Source: Sordariomycetes sp. S80-01Y (taxonomy: Eukaryota > Ascomycota > Sordariomycetes). Taken from it: a stretch of DNA of 64,000 nucleotides. Each line of letters begins with the position of its first letter. Within the stretch, counting starts at the first letter, position 1. The DNA lies in the NCBI GenBank assembly GCA_037042185.1, contig JAXQJY010000031.1, positions 2,418,001-2,482,000 on the forward strand, written 5' to 3'. Shown here piece by piece: positions 39,683 to 52,413 of the stretch. The translations under genes were made by a program, and so were the position numbers. The notes beneath the pieces were generated by a model that saw only the letters and a program-made list of their open reading frames with translations, had not been told where the DNA came from and did no database searches.

Positions 39683-41036
39683 TGAATCGTCCTGTAGCTA
39701 TAAAGAAGTCAACCTTGATAAAGCCACAGCACAAAGGAGGGCGCAGGGGAGAATTGAATACTTCGTAAGCAATATAAGCCGTGCGTTTAGTTTCCCGTGC
39801 CCACAAGTTGCAAACAGGCGCGACATACCAAGTCAATGTTAACCATCTGTTCAGAAAGAGAGATAAGGACAAGATAGAATGGAAAGCAATTGCAAGACGG
39901 TGGGCAAGGCAAAATATGAGAACAAATGTCGCTGGGCTGACATTGGGGAAAGGTGCCGGTTGTCCAAGGACAACTGATTGCCTGGCAGTAAGTGGGACTC
40001 GTAGCTTCCACGCACCGCATTCGACGTAACATGAGCAGATCCCTGGACGCTGTTGCTATTCTTTCCAGAACTTGATATGTGGGCATTGATCTGATGCTGT
40101 GGCAGAGAGCTTCTTTATCGGCATTTTGCCAAACGTAAAGTCGTGAAACTCAATAAGCTTTCGGGAAAATGCTATATATTACATCAATCGTTCGCCCATT
40201 CAAGCAATGACTAGAGTGTAGCGCAGGACAGAAAGCAGCTCTCACGACGAGGGCATTAGGGCTTTGGGGGTAAAACTGTCATCCCATAATCGAGTGCTGG
40301 GGCTTTTGAGGCTAACGCAACCAGATGTTCGTCGGAGTATTGATAGCTAGGTTGTGGATTTTGATGTCTGAGCTGTAGATCGTACATATTAGCCGTGTTT
40401 ATGGAAGTGAATCGACCTTTGGCGAGGACCGTAATTCTGCTTTTGCGTGCGTCAGTAGCGACCAATGTGAACCAATCAGCCAAGTAGTGTGATACCAACA
40501 ATGATGGGTTAGCTTTAGAGGTTTCTGAGACGCAAGCGGTCGGATTCTCGGATCCTGAAACGACCCCGACCATTGGACCTACTATATCTACAGCACCGCG
40601 CAACCTCATGGATTTTGCTACTGGAATCCAGTGCACCTAACACAGTAAACGAGTCGACATCATAACTAAGCCGGCTCAATTCATTAACCCAACTAGAAGT
40701 ATTCTCCTGGCTCGCGATTGAGCAAGCTCAGAATGATCGCCATTAGATCGGGATTTTGTCCTCAAAATGCATCCTTCACCCGCGTCAACACACAGCATCC
40801 TCGGGGTCCTAATCTCGTATAGAACAAAAAAATACAAACAAAGCACTTAGTTTCGGGGGCTTCTTTAGTCCCGATGTCCGCATCGGAGCAACCGTACAAT
40901 GATTTCCCATTGACAGCGGAGAATATCTCCACTCACTCCGCACATTCTCCGCACTTGAGATGTCTTGATGTCGCCACGAGCCCATCGCCCGATTTCATCA
41001 TTCGCACATTCTTCAACTCCTTTTCTGGCCGAAACT
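39683..41036. other. Intergenic
   Basis: 1.35 kb with no supportable gene. A 126-codon minus-strand frame at 40256-40636 has no family marks and no clear start context. Confidence 0.25.
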
Positions 41037-42260
41037 ATGCTCAACATTGCAATTGTAGGCGCCACGGGCGAAACGGGGAGGTCAATCGTGGATGGTCTGC
41101 TCCGCTCCGACCTGCAATGCGTACGTAAACTATCTTGCCCCATGGGATACCTCTGAGAGGTAGCATATCAAAGAGGAAACCGATTTTTGTCGCTTACTGA
41201 AAATAGTCTATCACGGCTATTACGCGAGAGGAGTCGCTGCAGAAGCCGGTGGCTAAGGCAATCGAGGAACGTGGCGTGAAGCTTGCAGCCGCCAATCTAA
41301 ACGGACCGCAGGAAGACCTCGTTAAAATCCTCGCAGGAGTCGACGTGCTTATCTCAGCCATCTTCTTCTTGGCAATTCACGACGAGGTCCCTCTGGCAAA
41401 AGCAGCCAAAGCCGCCGGTGTTAAGCGCTTTGTTCCCTGCTCGTTCGGGACCCCCTGCCCTCGTGGAGTGATGATGCTCCGTGACACGGTATGATGCCCC
41501 GTCTAGCACGTAAACGCGCTTGCAGAGAGCTGACCGTTACCCGCAAATTGGGGTTGCAGAAGGAAGAAATGCTTGACCACGTTCAGCGTCTCGGCCTCCC
41601 CTACACCGTGATTGATGTGGGCTGGTGGTACCAGATTTCGCTTCCCCGCGTCGCGTCCGGTCGTTTTGATTATGCCCTTCTCAGCCCTATTCAATTCCTT
41701 CTTGGCGGGGGCGAGGTGCCATCTGCCCTCACTGATCTTCGGGACGTTGGCATGTACGTGGCCAAGATCATCAGCGACGAGAGGACGCTCAACAAGAAGG
41801 TACTGGCGTACACCGAGGTGAAGACTCAGAACGAGATCTTTGAACTTGTGGAAAAGAAGACGGGTGAGAAGCCGGAAGTCATACCCGTAAGTAACCCCAC
41901 GGATCGCAGCAATGCCTATCAGAAGACTACTCCTCCTTCCCGACTCATCTTTTCTCGGCTGATGGATTCGCGTGTCAGATGTCTAGCGAGGAGTTGGACT
42001 CCAAGATCCAAGAGGTCACCAACAGCGAAGACAAGAATATGCAAATGGCACGCCCACAATTCGAATACATGAGATCCTGGGGCGTTCGCGGGGACAACAC
42101 CCCCGAGTCCGCCCGTTACCTGGGCTATCTGGTCGCCGACGACTTGTATCCAGGATTCAAGGGCCGGACTTTCGAATCGTACTTGCAGGAGGTGGTCGAT
42201 GGCAAGGCAACGATGGCGCACAAAGACATGATGGCCAGACTCCGGCAGACCAAACCTTGA
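41037..42260 (+). CDS. NmrA-like / isoflavone-reductase-like NAD(P)-binding protein (four exons, 324 aa)
   Basis: Exons 41037-41120, 41207-41488, 41560-41886 and 41979-42260 total 975 nt in phase. The N-terminus MLNIAIVGATGETGRSIVDGLL has the Rossmann motif GxxGxxG of atypical short-chain reductases. It continues with a typical DLISAIFF-like strand (GVDVLISAIFFLA), AAKAAGVKRFVPCSFG, YTVIDVGWWYQ and a C-terminal substrate region. This PCBER/NmrA class includes oxidoreductases of aromatic metabolism and redox-sensing regulators; the role here is open. It is cytosolic with no signal peptide. No functionally obvious partner adjoins it. Confidence 0.88.
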
Positions 42261-43423
42261 ACCTCTCGATCTGACCAATATAGTTCACTGCTTTTTTTTC
42301 AGCAGGTTCAAAAGAGATGCTTAAGCTCCGAATGGTTTCACCATAGCATCGCGACCCGTCAATCGCAAATTGCGAAGGCCTGCCCGAAAGCCGGGTACGC
42401 GCTTAGTGTTATGCTCTGCTCTCGCCAGACCGTTCCCGAGATAGAGATCCAGACTGCAATCGTGACCGTTCTGGCCAGGTCCCATTAGACTTTGCCCAGA
42501 TGAGCCCGGATACCTCCAAACCTAAGAGCCATCGCAGAATGTTATTCAACCCTTCCCTATTAAATCTGCAATTGTGGCACCAGTGACATTCCGAACGCCA
42601 CTTTCAAGACATTACGCAGACAGCTTGGACATATTCCGAAGACACCACGCAAATAAGCCTCAGAAGCTGTCACTTTGACTCGACGATTCCTCCTTAGCGA
42701 TCGCTTCTGCTTAAGATCTGCTTAGACTGAGGCCCAGGAGGTTCTGCCTGCAGACGGTCCATGTATTTCCGCAAAAACACGATTTGGACTTCTGAGGCGT
42801 AGCTAGTTCGAAATGTACGATGTTTTGGACGGGCGTACAAGAAGATTGCGCCTGGGAGTTTCGGACCCTGCTCCCTATGCACATTACTAATTGACGGACG
42901 GAGAACGATCTGCCGAGTGTCGTCGCCTTCAAGTGACTTGCTGAGATGCACGGACTGATCTACCAGAACAAAAAGGCCATATTGTGAGCTGAGACTGATT
43001 AAGTGGCGGTCATTGTCTTTCGAAGTCAGGATGCTGACGGCGCAGGAGAAACGACATCCAACGGCATTCTGAAACCAGATCAGAAGACGGCCGGGTCACG
43101 AAAAGTGGCAAGGCTCAATCGCAGGCTGCTCATAACACGATGCTAGTAAGGCCTACCGTGATAACCTGGTAGGTGTTGATTGAGTGCTCGTGCATCTGTA
43201 AGATTCGGCCAACGGCGTCACTGCGATTTAGAAGTGGTGTCACGATGCCGATATATGCATACCCGGAATTATTTATAATTTGAAGATTCATTTTTTATTT
43301 ATTCAAAATGATCAACGACACCTGGTGCCCTATGGCCCTTCGCTGGCCGGTCCTGGTGACCACACGTGAGGAAGACGGCATTTTTGCCGCTGGTGCTCGT
43401 CTTTGCAGTCCAAAACATTCAAA
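42261..43423. other. Intergenic
   Basis: About 1.2 kb, AT-rich near 43240-43320, with no supportable gene. Confidence 0.25.
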
Positions 43424-44018
43424 CTAAGAGTAGGTCTTGATAGAATCATCAAGCTTCTTATCAAGCTTCTCCTTTTCCATCATCGCCTCGTCCTCGCAGC
43501 TGGGAACAAGACCAATGAGGCCAAAGGCGAGCTCGTCAACGCCGTCCTCGATAGTGCTAAGAACCGCAGAAATCGGACTGGTGAAAGGTGTAGACTCCAA
43601 GAGACCTTTCTTGCCAATGACAGTGTCGAGGAGAGCAATGTGCACTTTGAAAAAGCCAGTGAAGGCGTCGCAAATATCCTGCTGATCATCCTCGGAGTCG
43701 ATCTCCTCACCCTTGGCGTCATCTAGCATGTTGATGGAGCTTTTCACGGTGGTGACAATGTCCTTGAAATCACCCATGGCTTTCTGTGCACATTTTCATT
43801 AATATGTATGCGTTCAGATGACTGGGTGGAGCGATGGTACTCACGGGGATAAGGGCGGGAACCTCAAGTCCAGATTGAACACTCTTCAGGTTGTCGTTCG
43901 TGTCGGAGGAGAGGTCGGTGACCTTCTCGATGTTCTAGACGACATCGGCCTCGGTGGCGTTGACGGTGTTAATTGCGGCCAGCGCGGTGGTGAGGAGGGT
44001 GGCAAGCTTGAGCTGCAT
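43424..44018 (-). pseudogene. HsbA-like hydrophobic surface binding protein with one in-frame stop
   Basis: Two exons, 44018-43845 and 43783-43424 (GTGAGT..CACAG intron, phase kept), would give 177 aa. The N-terminus MQLKLATLLTTALAAINTVNA is a signal peptide. The sequence then has the HsbA pattern: NIEKVTDLSSDTNDNLKSVQ, LIPKAMGDFKDIVTTV and a helical remainder. HsbA proteins are secreted, bind hydrophobic surfaces and help recruit cutinase-like esterases. Codon 28 is TAG (43937-43935), between VV and NIEK where relatives have a polar residue. All else is intact: start, splice sites and the final TAG. It may be a young pseudogene, a strain allele, a read-through gene or a sequencing error. Confidence 0.75.
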
Positions 44019-45258
44019 GGTTGCGGTTGGGACTTGGTATCGAGGCGAGAGGTGTGCTTGCGATTGTGATAAGAGTAAGTGCTTAGTACTACCGCCTTTC
44101 TTTCCCGAATTTCTTTAATCTTTATACTTGATGAGGCCTTCAGCGATCCTTCGTTGCCACAACCAGGATCCCGTCACAGCAGCATATGACATTCCAACAA
44201 TCGCACCATGATCGAAAGCTCAATACACACCTTGTAAAGCCACTTCGCAGACATCTGATTTCACGTCAGAGGCGTCGGCCGAAACACCTCCTGCCAGTGC
44301 ATGCCAGGCCTCCAGCTCTGCACAGCGACGGGTCCAGGCTGTCCAGCGGCAGTTCAGCTCACGGCGGGAATGAAGTCGAGAGTGGCTGGAATATACCTGT
44401 GAGCATCATTACCTTGTCGCTCGTCACATGATGTCGGCACGTTCGATTGATGTCTCGAACAAGGGCGGACCGAGAATGCGATTGTGGATGCCGCGTGTCT
44501 TGTGAGACATCGCCCGATTGCCGGAGAAGATGATTGCTTGCCATGTCATTCGAAGCTCCTTATGTCATTTACGATCGCATTGCTGGCGCCCGCGGTGGCT
44601 TGGACCTGGATAGGTCAGGCATGGTCAATCACTCCTGTGGCCAAAGTTGCCTCAATGTTGAGGTCTGGAGCCTCGGCCCATCGTAGGCTGGAGCCTTGTC
44701 AATCATGGGAGGATCTGAAACGCCCCGCAATGACGGCCTGCTGCCGATCAGGTACCAGCACCGGAACGGAAGTCCACGTTTTGTGCCGCAGTCTAACTAC
44801 AACCGTGATTCGCCGAGACGGCCTCCATCATCTTGGCGGCGAAGCAGGCACGATTCGCGATAAAACGAGAGTCGTCGGTTGGTTTCACTCGTCTAAGAGT
44901 GACCAGACTCGGGAACACGTGGAAGATCCTCCAGAGACATCGCATGGGAGTCCCTGTCGTCTCGATGAGACAGCACCGCATCATTGGATCCCACGTTCTG
45001 ATGAAGCCGCACTGGTCACAATGCCAAGATGATCGCGCTTTGTTTGGGAATACGAAGAAGGCCCAGCTGCAGGCATCAGACTTTGCAACAGGTCACGTGT
45101 CGTGCGGCGTAGACAGCCTTTAATCTCCTTCGTCTCCATGCGATGGAAAAGGATGAATTGATGATATTTCACCACTCGTTCCAATATTGGCTTTTATAAG
45201 GAGCCGGCCATTTTCTATTGAAGTTTTTCCCATCGCACACAGGAACCCCGCTGGCAAT
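44019..45258. other. Intergenic
   Basis: 1.24 kb; short open frames near 44484-45032 lack any family or signal feature. I see no gene. Confidence 0.25.
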
Positions 45259-46038
45259 ATGCGCTTCAATCTCATCGCCGCCACGGCGGCCGCCTCCACG
45301 GCTCTCGCTAGGGATCTGGACATTCCAGAGCAAAAACCAGCCACGGAGCCCACCCCCGGCCTGCCGACGTCTCACGGTTGCTTCTCCGCCAAGAGTGGCG
45401 ACGCGGCCGATGTCAGGACTTCGATGCTCTCGTCGGGTACCTGCTTCGAGACTTGCAAGGACTCTGATAAGGAGTATGCTGTTGCCATTTTAGGACCATC
45501 GGAGTGCTTGTGCGCAGACGAGTACCCTCCCAGAGAAGCGCTAGTCAGAGATGAGAGGTGCTCGTACTCTTGCCCCGGGTACCCCCTAGAGGCTTGCGGG
45601 GGGTTGGGGGATGAGCACGTTTACTCCGTCTGGAATCTCGGCGTTCAAGTCAAGGTCCCGTATGCCGAGGCTGAAGCAGGCGAAGGAGAAGATGGAGATG
45701 AGAAAGACGAGCCCAGTGATGGTGACTCCGAAGGAGACAAGGGGGGGGAGGACGACGATGACGAGGGCGAGCATCACTCATCCACGCCCTTGCGAACCGC
45801 CTCTGAGACGCCCTCCGGGACTGCCACCGTGACTGCCACCGGGACCTCTTCAACGTCTCCCTCTGCGCCCACCGACGACGATTCCCAAACCACGACCGAA
45901 GGTACGACCTCCGCCACAGCGTCCCCTTCGCCAGTTGAGTCGGATCCCCCTAATGGCGCGACTGTGGGTCGGCACCTCAGCATGGGCGCCGTGGCTGGTG
46001 GCGCATTCGCCGCTGCGTTCCTTGCCGGTGAGCTCTGA
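45259..46038 (+). CDS. Secreted/GPI-type WSC-domain protein
   Basis: 259 aa, intronless. The start at 45259 gives a signal peptide (MRFNLIAATAAASTALA). Residues about 38-130 form a WSC domain: HGCFS, then TCFETCKD, SECLCADEYPP, RCSYSCPGYPLEACGGL and VYSVWN, with eight Cys in family order. A strongly acidic stretch (residues about 140-175) and a Ser/Thr/Pro-rich stalk follow. The chain ends in a small-residue hydrophobic tail (AVAGGAFAAAFLAGEL), which suggests a GPI anchor. WSC domains bind wall glucans or act as wall-stress sensors; without a cytosolic tail this one is more likely a wall-linked protein. Confidence 0.82.
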   Translation: MRFNLIAATAAASTALARDLDIPEQKPATEPTPGLPTSHGCFSAKSGDAADVRTSMLSSGTCFETCKDSDKEYAVAILGPSECLCADEYPPREALVRDERCSYSCPGYPLEACGGLGDEHVYSVWNLGVQVKVPYAEAEAGEGEDGDEKDEPSDGDSEGDKGGEDDDDEGEHHSSTPLRTASETPSGTATVTATGTSSTSPSAPTDDDSQTTTEGTTSATASPSPVESDPPNGATVGRHLSMGAVAGGAFAAAFLAGEL

Positions 46039-47855
46039 GAGGTTGGCCTGTTCAGGCTTCATCACGAGCCAATACGGAACGCACACGAGAGTGCACAAAT
46101 CTGTGCTTTATATACCATCTGAACTGGTAGTTCTGCGTTTCAGTGCTCTTTTGCTGGAAGGGGATCAAGGAAGAGAGATGGAGTTGTGTCCAACCTGCGC
46201 TTCTCCTACCAGCCTCAACACCTGCTTGATGTCGAATTCAAGCAAACTAGATTGAACATTTGGCTCGTGCAGCGCTTGTGATAGATTTCCATCAGAATCA
46301 TCAGAATCAGAACAAGTTATGGCTCAATTGAAGCTGCCAGGTGCTTAATTGAAAGTATACTGCCATAACGGGCTTCTGCACAAGATACCGTTGAGTGGCC
46401 GGGCTACGGGTTTCGAGTACACTCTTCTCGACACACCGGTCAGTGAAATTTCAAAAGCTCCTTTGAGCTAATTAAGCTATGACTTCCTATACTAGTCCCC
46501 ACAAACGGGAACCTGAGGAAGACGCACTAACCCTTGTAAGAAAGAGAAGTTACCACCTCTGCCAATACGTATTCTATCATCGCCTGTGGTATTTCTAAGG
46601 CCGGTGAATGCCAGCTACCCTGCAGCAAGCACCATCGGGGCTCCGAACAAGGCTTCTCCATACTATTGTATGCAGTGTCGATCTCTTGGACAATGCCCTT
46701 TACTGGTCTGATTGAATCTACCACTGATGCCTCGTGTATACCGCTGGGGTGAAGCAGCAGAGCATCGTCTGTTCACGGACGATTTGCGACGTTGTTGGTT
46801 ATTCCCGCGTGGATAGTGCGGCAAGGGAGGTGACCATTGTAACAAAGGAGCCGGAACAGCCCACCACAGCCATTCGTGCAACAACTATATGCATCCGGTC
46901 GAGACCGCATCAAAGGGTGACTCGTCCTCGCGTGGCTGCGTCCAAAGCGCCTCCAAAGCGAGCGGCCAATTCCGGCCAAGTCAGTCGGTGCCCTGTTCAC
47001 TGCTTGGAAACTGCCCTGAAGCGACTGTCTGCCACATGGAATGGGGTGTTGTGAACAGATACGAACCAAGGGTTTTGCTAGCCTAGCAATAGGATAGAAG
47101 CTGCACGGGAAGACCATGATGTGTATTCTCGCTAAGCCACTCCTTCGAAAAGAAGCAAGAAACGTGAGCGCCAACACCGACGGCATTCACAGCGGCATTC
47201 GCGACGAAAGCCTTGCGCCAGCTTATCGAAGCACAGCCTTGCGGCACTATGCTTTAAGCACCCACCACATCATGGTCTCATCGTGCATGACCTAGACACC
47301 TAGATTGCGAGTCAGCACTAATCCCTACTGGGAGCTGCGCAAGTTGGTGCGACAGGCGACGCAGGGAGAAGAGAGAACCTAGTTTGGCATCTCGTGAGGC
47401 TCGCGATATCAAGGATGTGACGATCGATGCCGGCGTTGGCAAACTTCGCCCCACAGTTCAAAGTTAGATCAAATAGCGACCTACTGTATCTGCGGTGCTG
47501 ACGTTGCTAGTCTTTTTGAAAGATGGCGCACGATCCTCCTGTGCAGCAATACTCCAATGCAAGGGCGGTTTTCCGGAAATCCGTACCTCTGCACATATAC
47601 GAATGTTGCATGCTAGAAGACAAAATAGATCCCGCCTCACGAATCACCGAATGAGCTCAATTCGGTGCAGCGGACTCCGGTGATTCTCAATCCCATGGCT
47701 CCGGAAGTAGACGTCGTCGGCGAGGGCTGAGGCATACACGAAGGCATCTGTAGCAGTATAAAGCGAGCCGCGTTCGCTGAAGTTTAGAATCCAGGGCAGG
47801 ATAAATCGTCACATTATTCACTCCCCACTTGAACGGAACTGAGCCGATAATCACC
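46039..47855. other. Intergenic
   Basis: 1.8 kb without a supportable gene or repeat. The last 100 bp form the promoter of the GMC oxidoreductase. Confidence 0.25.
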
Positions 47856-50058
47856 ATGGCTGCCTTTGTAGCAAAGCTTCTAGGAGTGGCTCTGGCCACC
47901 GCCTCCATATCCGCAGCCGCAGGCTCCCAGGATGAGTACGACTATGTTATTGTTGGCTCAGGTCCTGGGGGCGGCTCCCTTGCGTATGTCCCGCATTTCG
48001 TCTGAATTTACAGGGCCCATTGATAGACCTACGAGCACCTAGCTAACGGCACGTGTTGATTAGTGCAAACTTGGCAGCAAGCGGGAACTCCGTCTTTCTC
48101 ATTGAAGCCGGTGCTGACAGGTCCGAAGATATCCGACAGGTTTTGCCTGTGCTGTTAGTCCTCGCGTACGCACTCGTCAGTTCGCCCGCTAATGAAGCAA
48201 CCCGTGTAGTTCCGCGACCGCTGCCGAGACGTCTGGACACTCATGGCAGTTCTTTGTCGAGTACTATGGCAACCCCGAGATGGCTCGTCGAAACCCGAGA
48301 TACACGTATCGGACGACAAATGGAACTTTGTACTACGGTCTGGACCCTCCTCCTGGAGCTGAGCCGTAGGTTTCGAGATCAAGCCAGTCCCCTCGCTGTC
48401 GCTGATAACTCCCTAGGCTGGGCGTTTTATACCCGAGAGGGTCCACTTTGGGAGGCAGTTCCCAGGTGAATGCCATGAACTTCATCTGGGCGCCTGACAA
48501 CGAGTGGGACCACATTGCCAATCTCACCGGAGATGACTCATGGCGTCACGAGGAAATGCGCCGGCACCTCATGGACCTTGAGAACTGCACCTATGTGCCC
48601 GAGGGCACCGAGGGTCACGGCTTCGATGGCTATCTAGATGTAAGAGATTCCAGCCAAGGATTGGGAGACAACGCTAACCCCCGCAGTCGAGCTTGGGGGA
48701 TGCCTCCAGCATATTTGCGAATGACAATGCTGCTCGCTTCATGTCGGAGTTCTTTCTTCAAGCGGAGGGGATGGAGATCAACAGCACCGAAACCGAAAGA
48801 ATGATCGAGCTCTTGGACCGCGACATGAACCGGGCTGCAAACGGCCGCTACGAAGCCGGGTTCATTTCAAACACCCCCGCTGCGGTGTCACCTACCGTCG
48901 GCGGCAGAAGCAGCATCGCGAGACACATCAACAGTGTCATCGATGCCGGGCACCCCTTGACGATTAGCTTTGACTCTCTGGCTACCAAGGTTCTCACGGA
49001 AAAGCCCTTTTGGGGGAATCCAAAAGCGTACGGCGTGGAATACATTGTTGGCGCGGGACTTTACTCTGTAGATGGGCGGTACGACCCTTCTCAGACCGCC
49101 GAGACCCGGACGGTCAAGGCCAAGAAGGAGGTGATCGTTTCAGGCGGCACCTTTAACACGCCTCAAATCCTCATGCTGAGCGGAATTGGCCCCTGCGACG
49201 AGCTGAAGAAGCACAGCATTCCCGTTGTGGCCGATGTCCCCGCTGTTGTAAGCCAGACCCAAGCAACCCGTACAATGGTTCACAGATGTAGGCTGACTCA
49301 AACAGGGAAACTTCCTGCAAGACAATTACGAGATCCCTTTTGGTATAGAGGCCGAGGAGCCTTGGGTGAACGCGGTTGAGTCTCCTTGCACCAACACTTT
49401 TGACGAGAACGACCCGTGTTTCGTGCAGTGGCAGGAGACCCAGGACGGGCCTTACACCTCACCCTTGGGCTTCACTGCGATTACCCGCACAAGCGTCAGC
49501 TTCGATAATGATGCGGACATTCTCTACCTTACTGTCCCGGGGTTTGGTGGCATGGGGGGCTTCTACCCGGGGTTCTCCGAAAGAACCCCCAGCCCGACCT
49601 CGTGGGGCTTCCCTATCGTCAAGATGCAGACCGGCAACACCGCTGGAACCGTCAAGCTCCGTTCCACAGACCCGAGGGAGGCCCCAGCCATCAACTTCAA
49701 TTTCTTTACCGAGAACAGCGATACGGACTTCCAGGCCATCAGCGAGGCGATGGATCTGCTGCGCAACGCCTTTGACGGAACCGGTATCCCGTACGAGGTG
49801 GTCTACCCGGACCCCAGCATCGATCTCAGGCAAGGCATCATGGACATGGCTTTTAGCCACCATGCGACGTCAACGTGCCGTATGGGCCCTGCTGGCGACC
49901 GGAACTACTGCGTCGACTCGAAGTTCCGGGTCAATGGCGTTGACAACTTACGCGTCGTCGATGCTTCCGTCTTCCCTCGCTCGCCCGGTGGCATGCCTAA
50001 CGGACCAACCTTTACCATCTCCCGCAAGGCCTTCGAGGCTATTATGGAAGAATCCTAA
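47856..50058 (+). CDS. Secreted GMC-family FAD oxidoreductase (six exons, 640 aa)
   Basis: Exons 47856-47983, 48064-48165, 48210-48365, 48417-48639, 48687-49247 and 49306-50058 sum to 1923 nt in phase. A signal peptide (MAAFVAKLLGVALATASISAAAG) precedes the FAD-binding motif YVIVGSGPGGGSLAANLA. Next come LGGSSQVNAMNFIW (GMC signature 1) and SGGTFNTPQILMLSGIGP (signature 2). The active-site His lies in FSHHATSTCRMG, and VDASVFPRSPGGMPNGPTF carries the partner Asn. The family oxidises alcohols (glucose, methanol, choline, aryl alcohols) while reducing O2 or quinones. The substrate is not readable. The 44-nt second intron is among the shortest here. Confidence 0.9.
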
Positions 50059-51113
50059 GCATAGCTGACATCATGGAGGTGTTGAAAGGGGGTTGTTGTC
50101 TATTGTCTTTTCTTGGAATTCAAGCACTTGTTTAGGAGCTTGCCCGTTTGACGGAAAGCACAAACTGCCTGGCCATTTATACATATGTCCTGAAGCTTCA
50201 TTCAACATCATAACCCTTCAATTTGAGATCATGCAGAGGGATACTTATGTTTGCGTGATGACCCACGACTCTTCCATAGAGATGCCGCACTTTCCATGCC
50301 CACCATCCTGTTGCCGTGCAACAGGTCTAGTACCCCCACGACCAATACTTGATGCCCTTGTCACAATTATTTCGTTCGAAATCGCGCCTATTGCCTATTG
50401 CTGGTGCTGTGACGAGTCATCGTTCAAGGGTTCGATCGTTGTGGACGGAATAAGTAACCCTACGAGCTATCTACGTACTTTCGCATAGTAGACATGCTCG
50501 GAAAAGCTTCTTAGAAGTAATGTAATACGGGCCTTTTTTTTTTTTTTCCGTAAACGATTGTTGAAAGCTTACGAGAATCGGTGGTCTTTGGTACCTCGAC
50601 GATGTTCCGATGCGCGCAGTGGCATCTACAGATGGTGAACACACATCAACGTGAATCACATAGCCGTAACGCATAGAAGACCTCAATGTTTATATAAACC
50701 TGAATGTCCCGCTGATAGCGAAGGTTTTGTAGAATGCGTTTTGGCGGGCGGGTTCGAGTCCACCAGCAAGGGGATCCGTACTGTGTCTGACATATGATGT
50801 CAAGGCAGGCGGTACTACAGCGATAACAAAGAGCTTTTAGTTCATCCGTACTGGCTTGTTCGGCGCGGCCGCAGGGGAGAAGCAAGACGCGCTCCTTAGA
50901 AAAGGTAATAAAGCTGAAATTGGCCCTTTCACAGCCAATCTGTGGCCGAGAAAGACGCATACGCTTGTTTACCCGACATTTGATTTCTCAATACTCCCGG
51001 TGCGACAGATAGCTGTTACTAAGTGATGTTCTCTCTATCTCTTCTCTGTCAAACGCTGACTGTCCTTGATGAGCTACCTAAGCTTTTCATCTAATATTAG
51101 AACAGTGAAAGCA
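50059..51113. other. Intergenic
   Basis: About 1 kb without a supportable gene. A 14-T run lies at about 50534-50547. Confidence 0.25.
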
Positions 51114-52022
51114 TCAATTCGCCAACGTATTCACCGCCTTGGTATACGCCTTCTCCTTCGCCCACCACCAGAGCGTTCCCCACATGGCAAACTTATCCCA
51201 TCCATGGCCACAGAGCCATCCCATCTGCTCATGCTCCGCGTTGCGTCGGCGACCCGGCCCTTGGTTGATGCGCTTGACCATCTCCTCCCCCTCCCGAGCC
51301 AGAGTGTCGCAGGAGGCTGTGATGACGAGGACCCGCTCGGGGAAGCGTTCGACCGGCGCAAACACTGGTGAGATGCGCGGGTCTCGGCGGTCCTCCCGCG
51401 ACGGCAAGTAACACAGCTGGCAGAGGTCAAGCAGCCAAGCCGGCATCGAGATGGAGAAGAAACTCGGTGCCATCTTCGTCCATGGGTTCTTGTGCAGATT
51501 TAGCCACGGGTAGAAAGCAAGAACCGCGTGGAAGGTCTCCCGAGGGAACCGGGGCACCGTCCCCAGCGCCAGGTTGCCTCCCGCACTGAACCCGGAGAGC
51601 GCGATGCGCCCGTCTGTGAACTGCTGCCCCTGACGCTGCTGCTGGAGCACCCAGCAGACGACATCCTCCGCGTCGTTGGGTGCCGCCGGGAACGGGTGGT
51701 CCGGGGATAGGCGGTATTGCACGTCCAGCACAGTGTAGTCGGTCTTGCGGGAGATTCTGCGGCAAAACTCGCCGTCACTACCATGCAAGGGAATTAGAAA
51801 TCCACTACCGTGGAAGTTGATAAGGACGGGAGAGGACCGGGATGGCTTGGAGGGTCGGTAGATGTGGACTTTGATAGTACGTCCGGCGTCGCGCGAGGGA
51901 ATGCGCACCGCCTCATCGGGACAGGCGCGGAGGCTGGGCAATACGAAGAGTTGGACTATCCCTGCGATGATTTTCGCGAAGAGCTTGACGAGAAAGTTCA
52001 TGTTGTGTGGGTGGATGGACAT
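51114..52022 (-). CDS. Alpha/beta-hydrolase, hormone-sensitive-lipase family
   Basis: 302 aa, intronless. The oxyanion-hole motif appears as HGSGF (usual HGGGF). The nucleophile lies in LSGFSAGGNLALG, the acid in TASCDTLAREG and the His in CGHGWDK, all in family order (alpha/beta-hydrolase fold 3). A hydrophobic N-terminal stretch (NFLVKLFAKIIAGIVQLFVL) may be a signal anchor. It would hydrolyse short-chain esters or lactones. The start could be 52022 or the second Met (MNFL, 52001). It lies 391 bp from the left end of the Tc1-type element. Confidence 0.88.
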   Translation of the reverse strand: MSIHPHNMNFLVKLFAKIIAGIVQLFVLPSLRACPDEAVRIPSRDAGRTIKVHIYRPSKPSRSSPVLINFHGSGFLIPLHGSDGEFCRRISRKTDYTVLDVQYRLSPDHPFPAAPNDAEDVVCWVLQQQRQGQQFTDGRIALSGFSAGGNLALGTVPRFPRETFHAVLAFYPWLNLHKNPWTKMAPSFFSISMPAWLLDLCQLCYLPSREDRRDPRISPVFAPVERFPERVLVITASCDTLAREGEEMVKRINQGPGRRRNAEHEQMGWLCGHGWDKFAMWGTLWWWAKEKAYTKAVNTLAN

Positions 52023-52413
52023 GCAAACAACAAGTTAGGAGGCAAAGGGACGGAACCACTGGAGTGGGGAGGGTCAGCAATTTATACCACTACTTCAGGA
52101 AAATCCTTTCCAGATATGCTTGGGCGTCGAAGAAACCTCATTGGCTTTTTCTGCCGACCGATTGCTGAGTGGAAGTGTGCGACCCCTGCTTCCGCAAACC
52201 AGATCTCGTTAGCTGGCCAGCCGAGTTAGTGGCTACGAATGGCCTCGATGCTTGCTCCAGTTTACATCACCATGCATTAGAGTTCTGGTACTTTCAGAGT
52301 GATTAATGCAGACGAAAAGTGACTGGCAGGATGGCACCAACGCTTGTTAACGGTGAGGGACGCTGGACCACCTGTCAGCGAAGGGACAGGAAGCGGTCCA
52401 TCTACATACTATT

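Noticed and set aside
50740-50775. tRNA-like GGTTCGAGTCC T-loop
   Set aside because: The flanking bases do not form a T-stem or acceptor stem, and no D or anticodon arm fits upstream.
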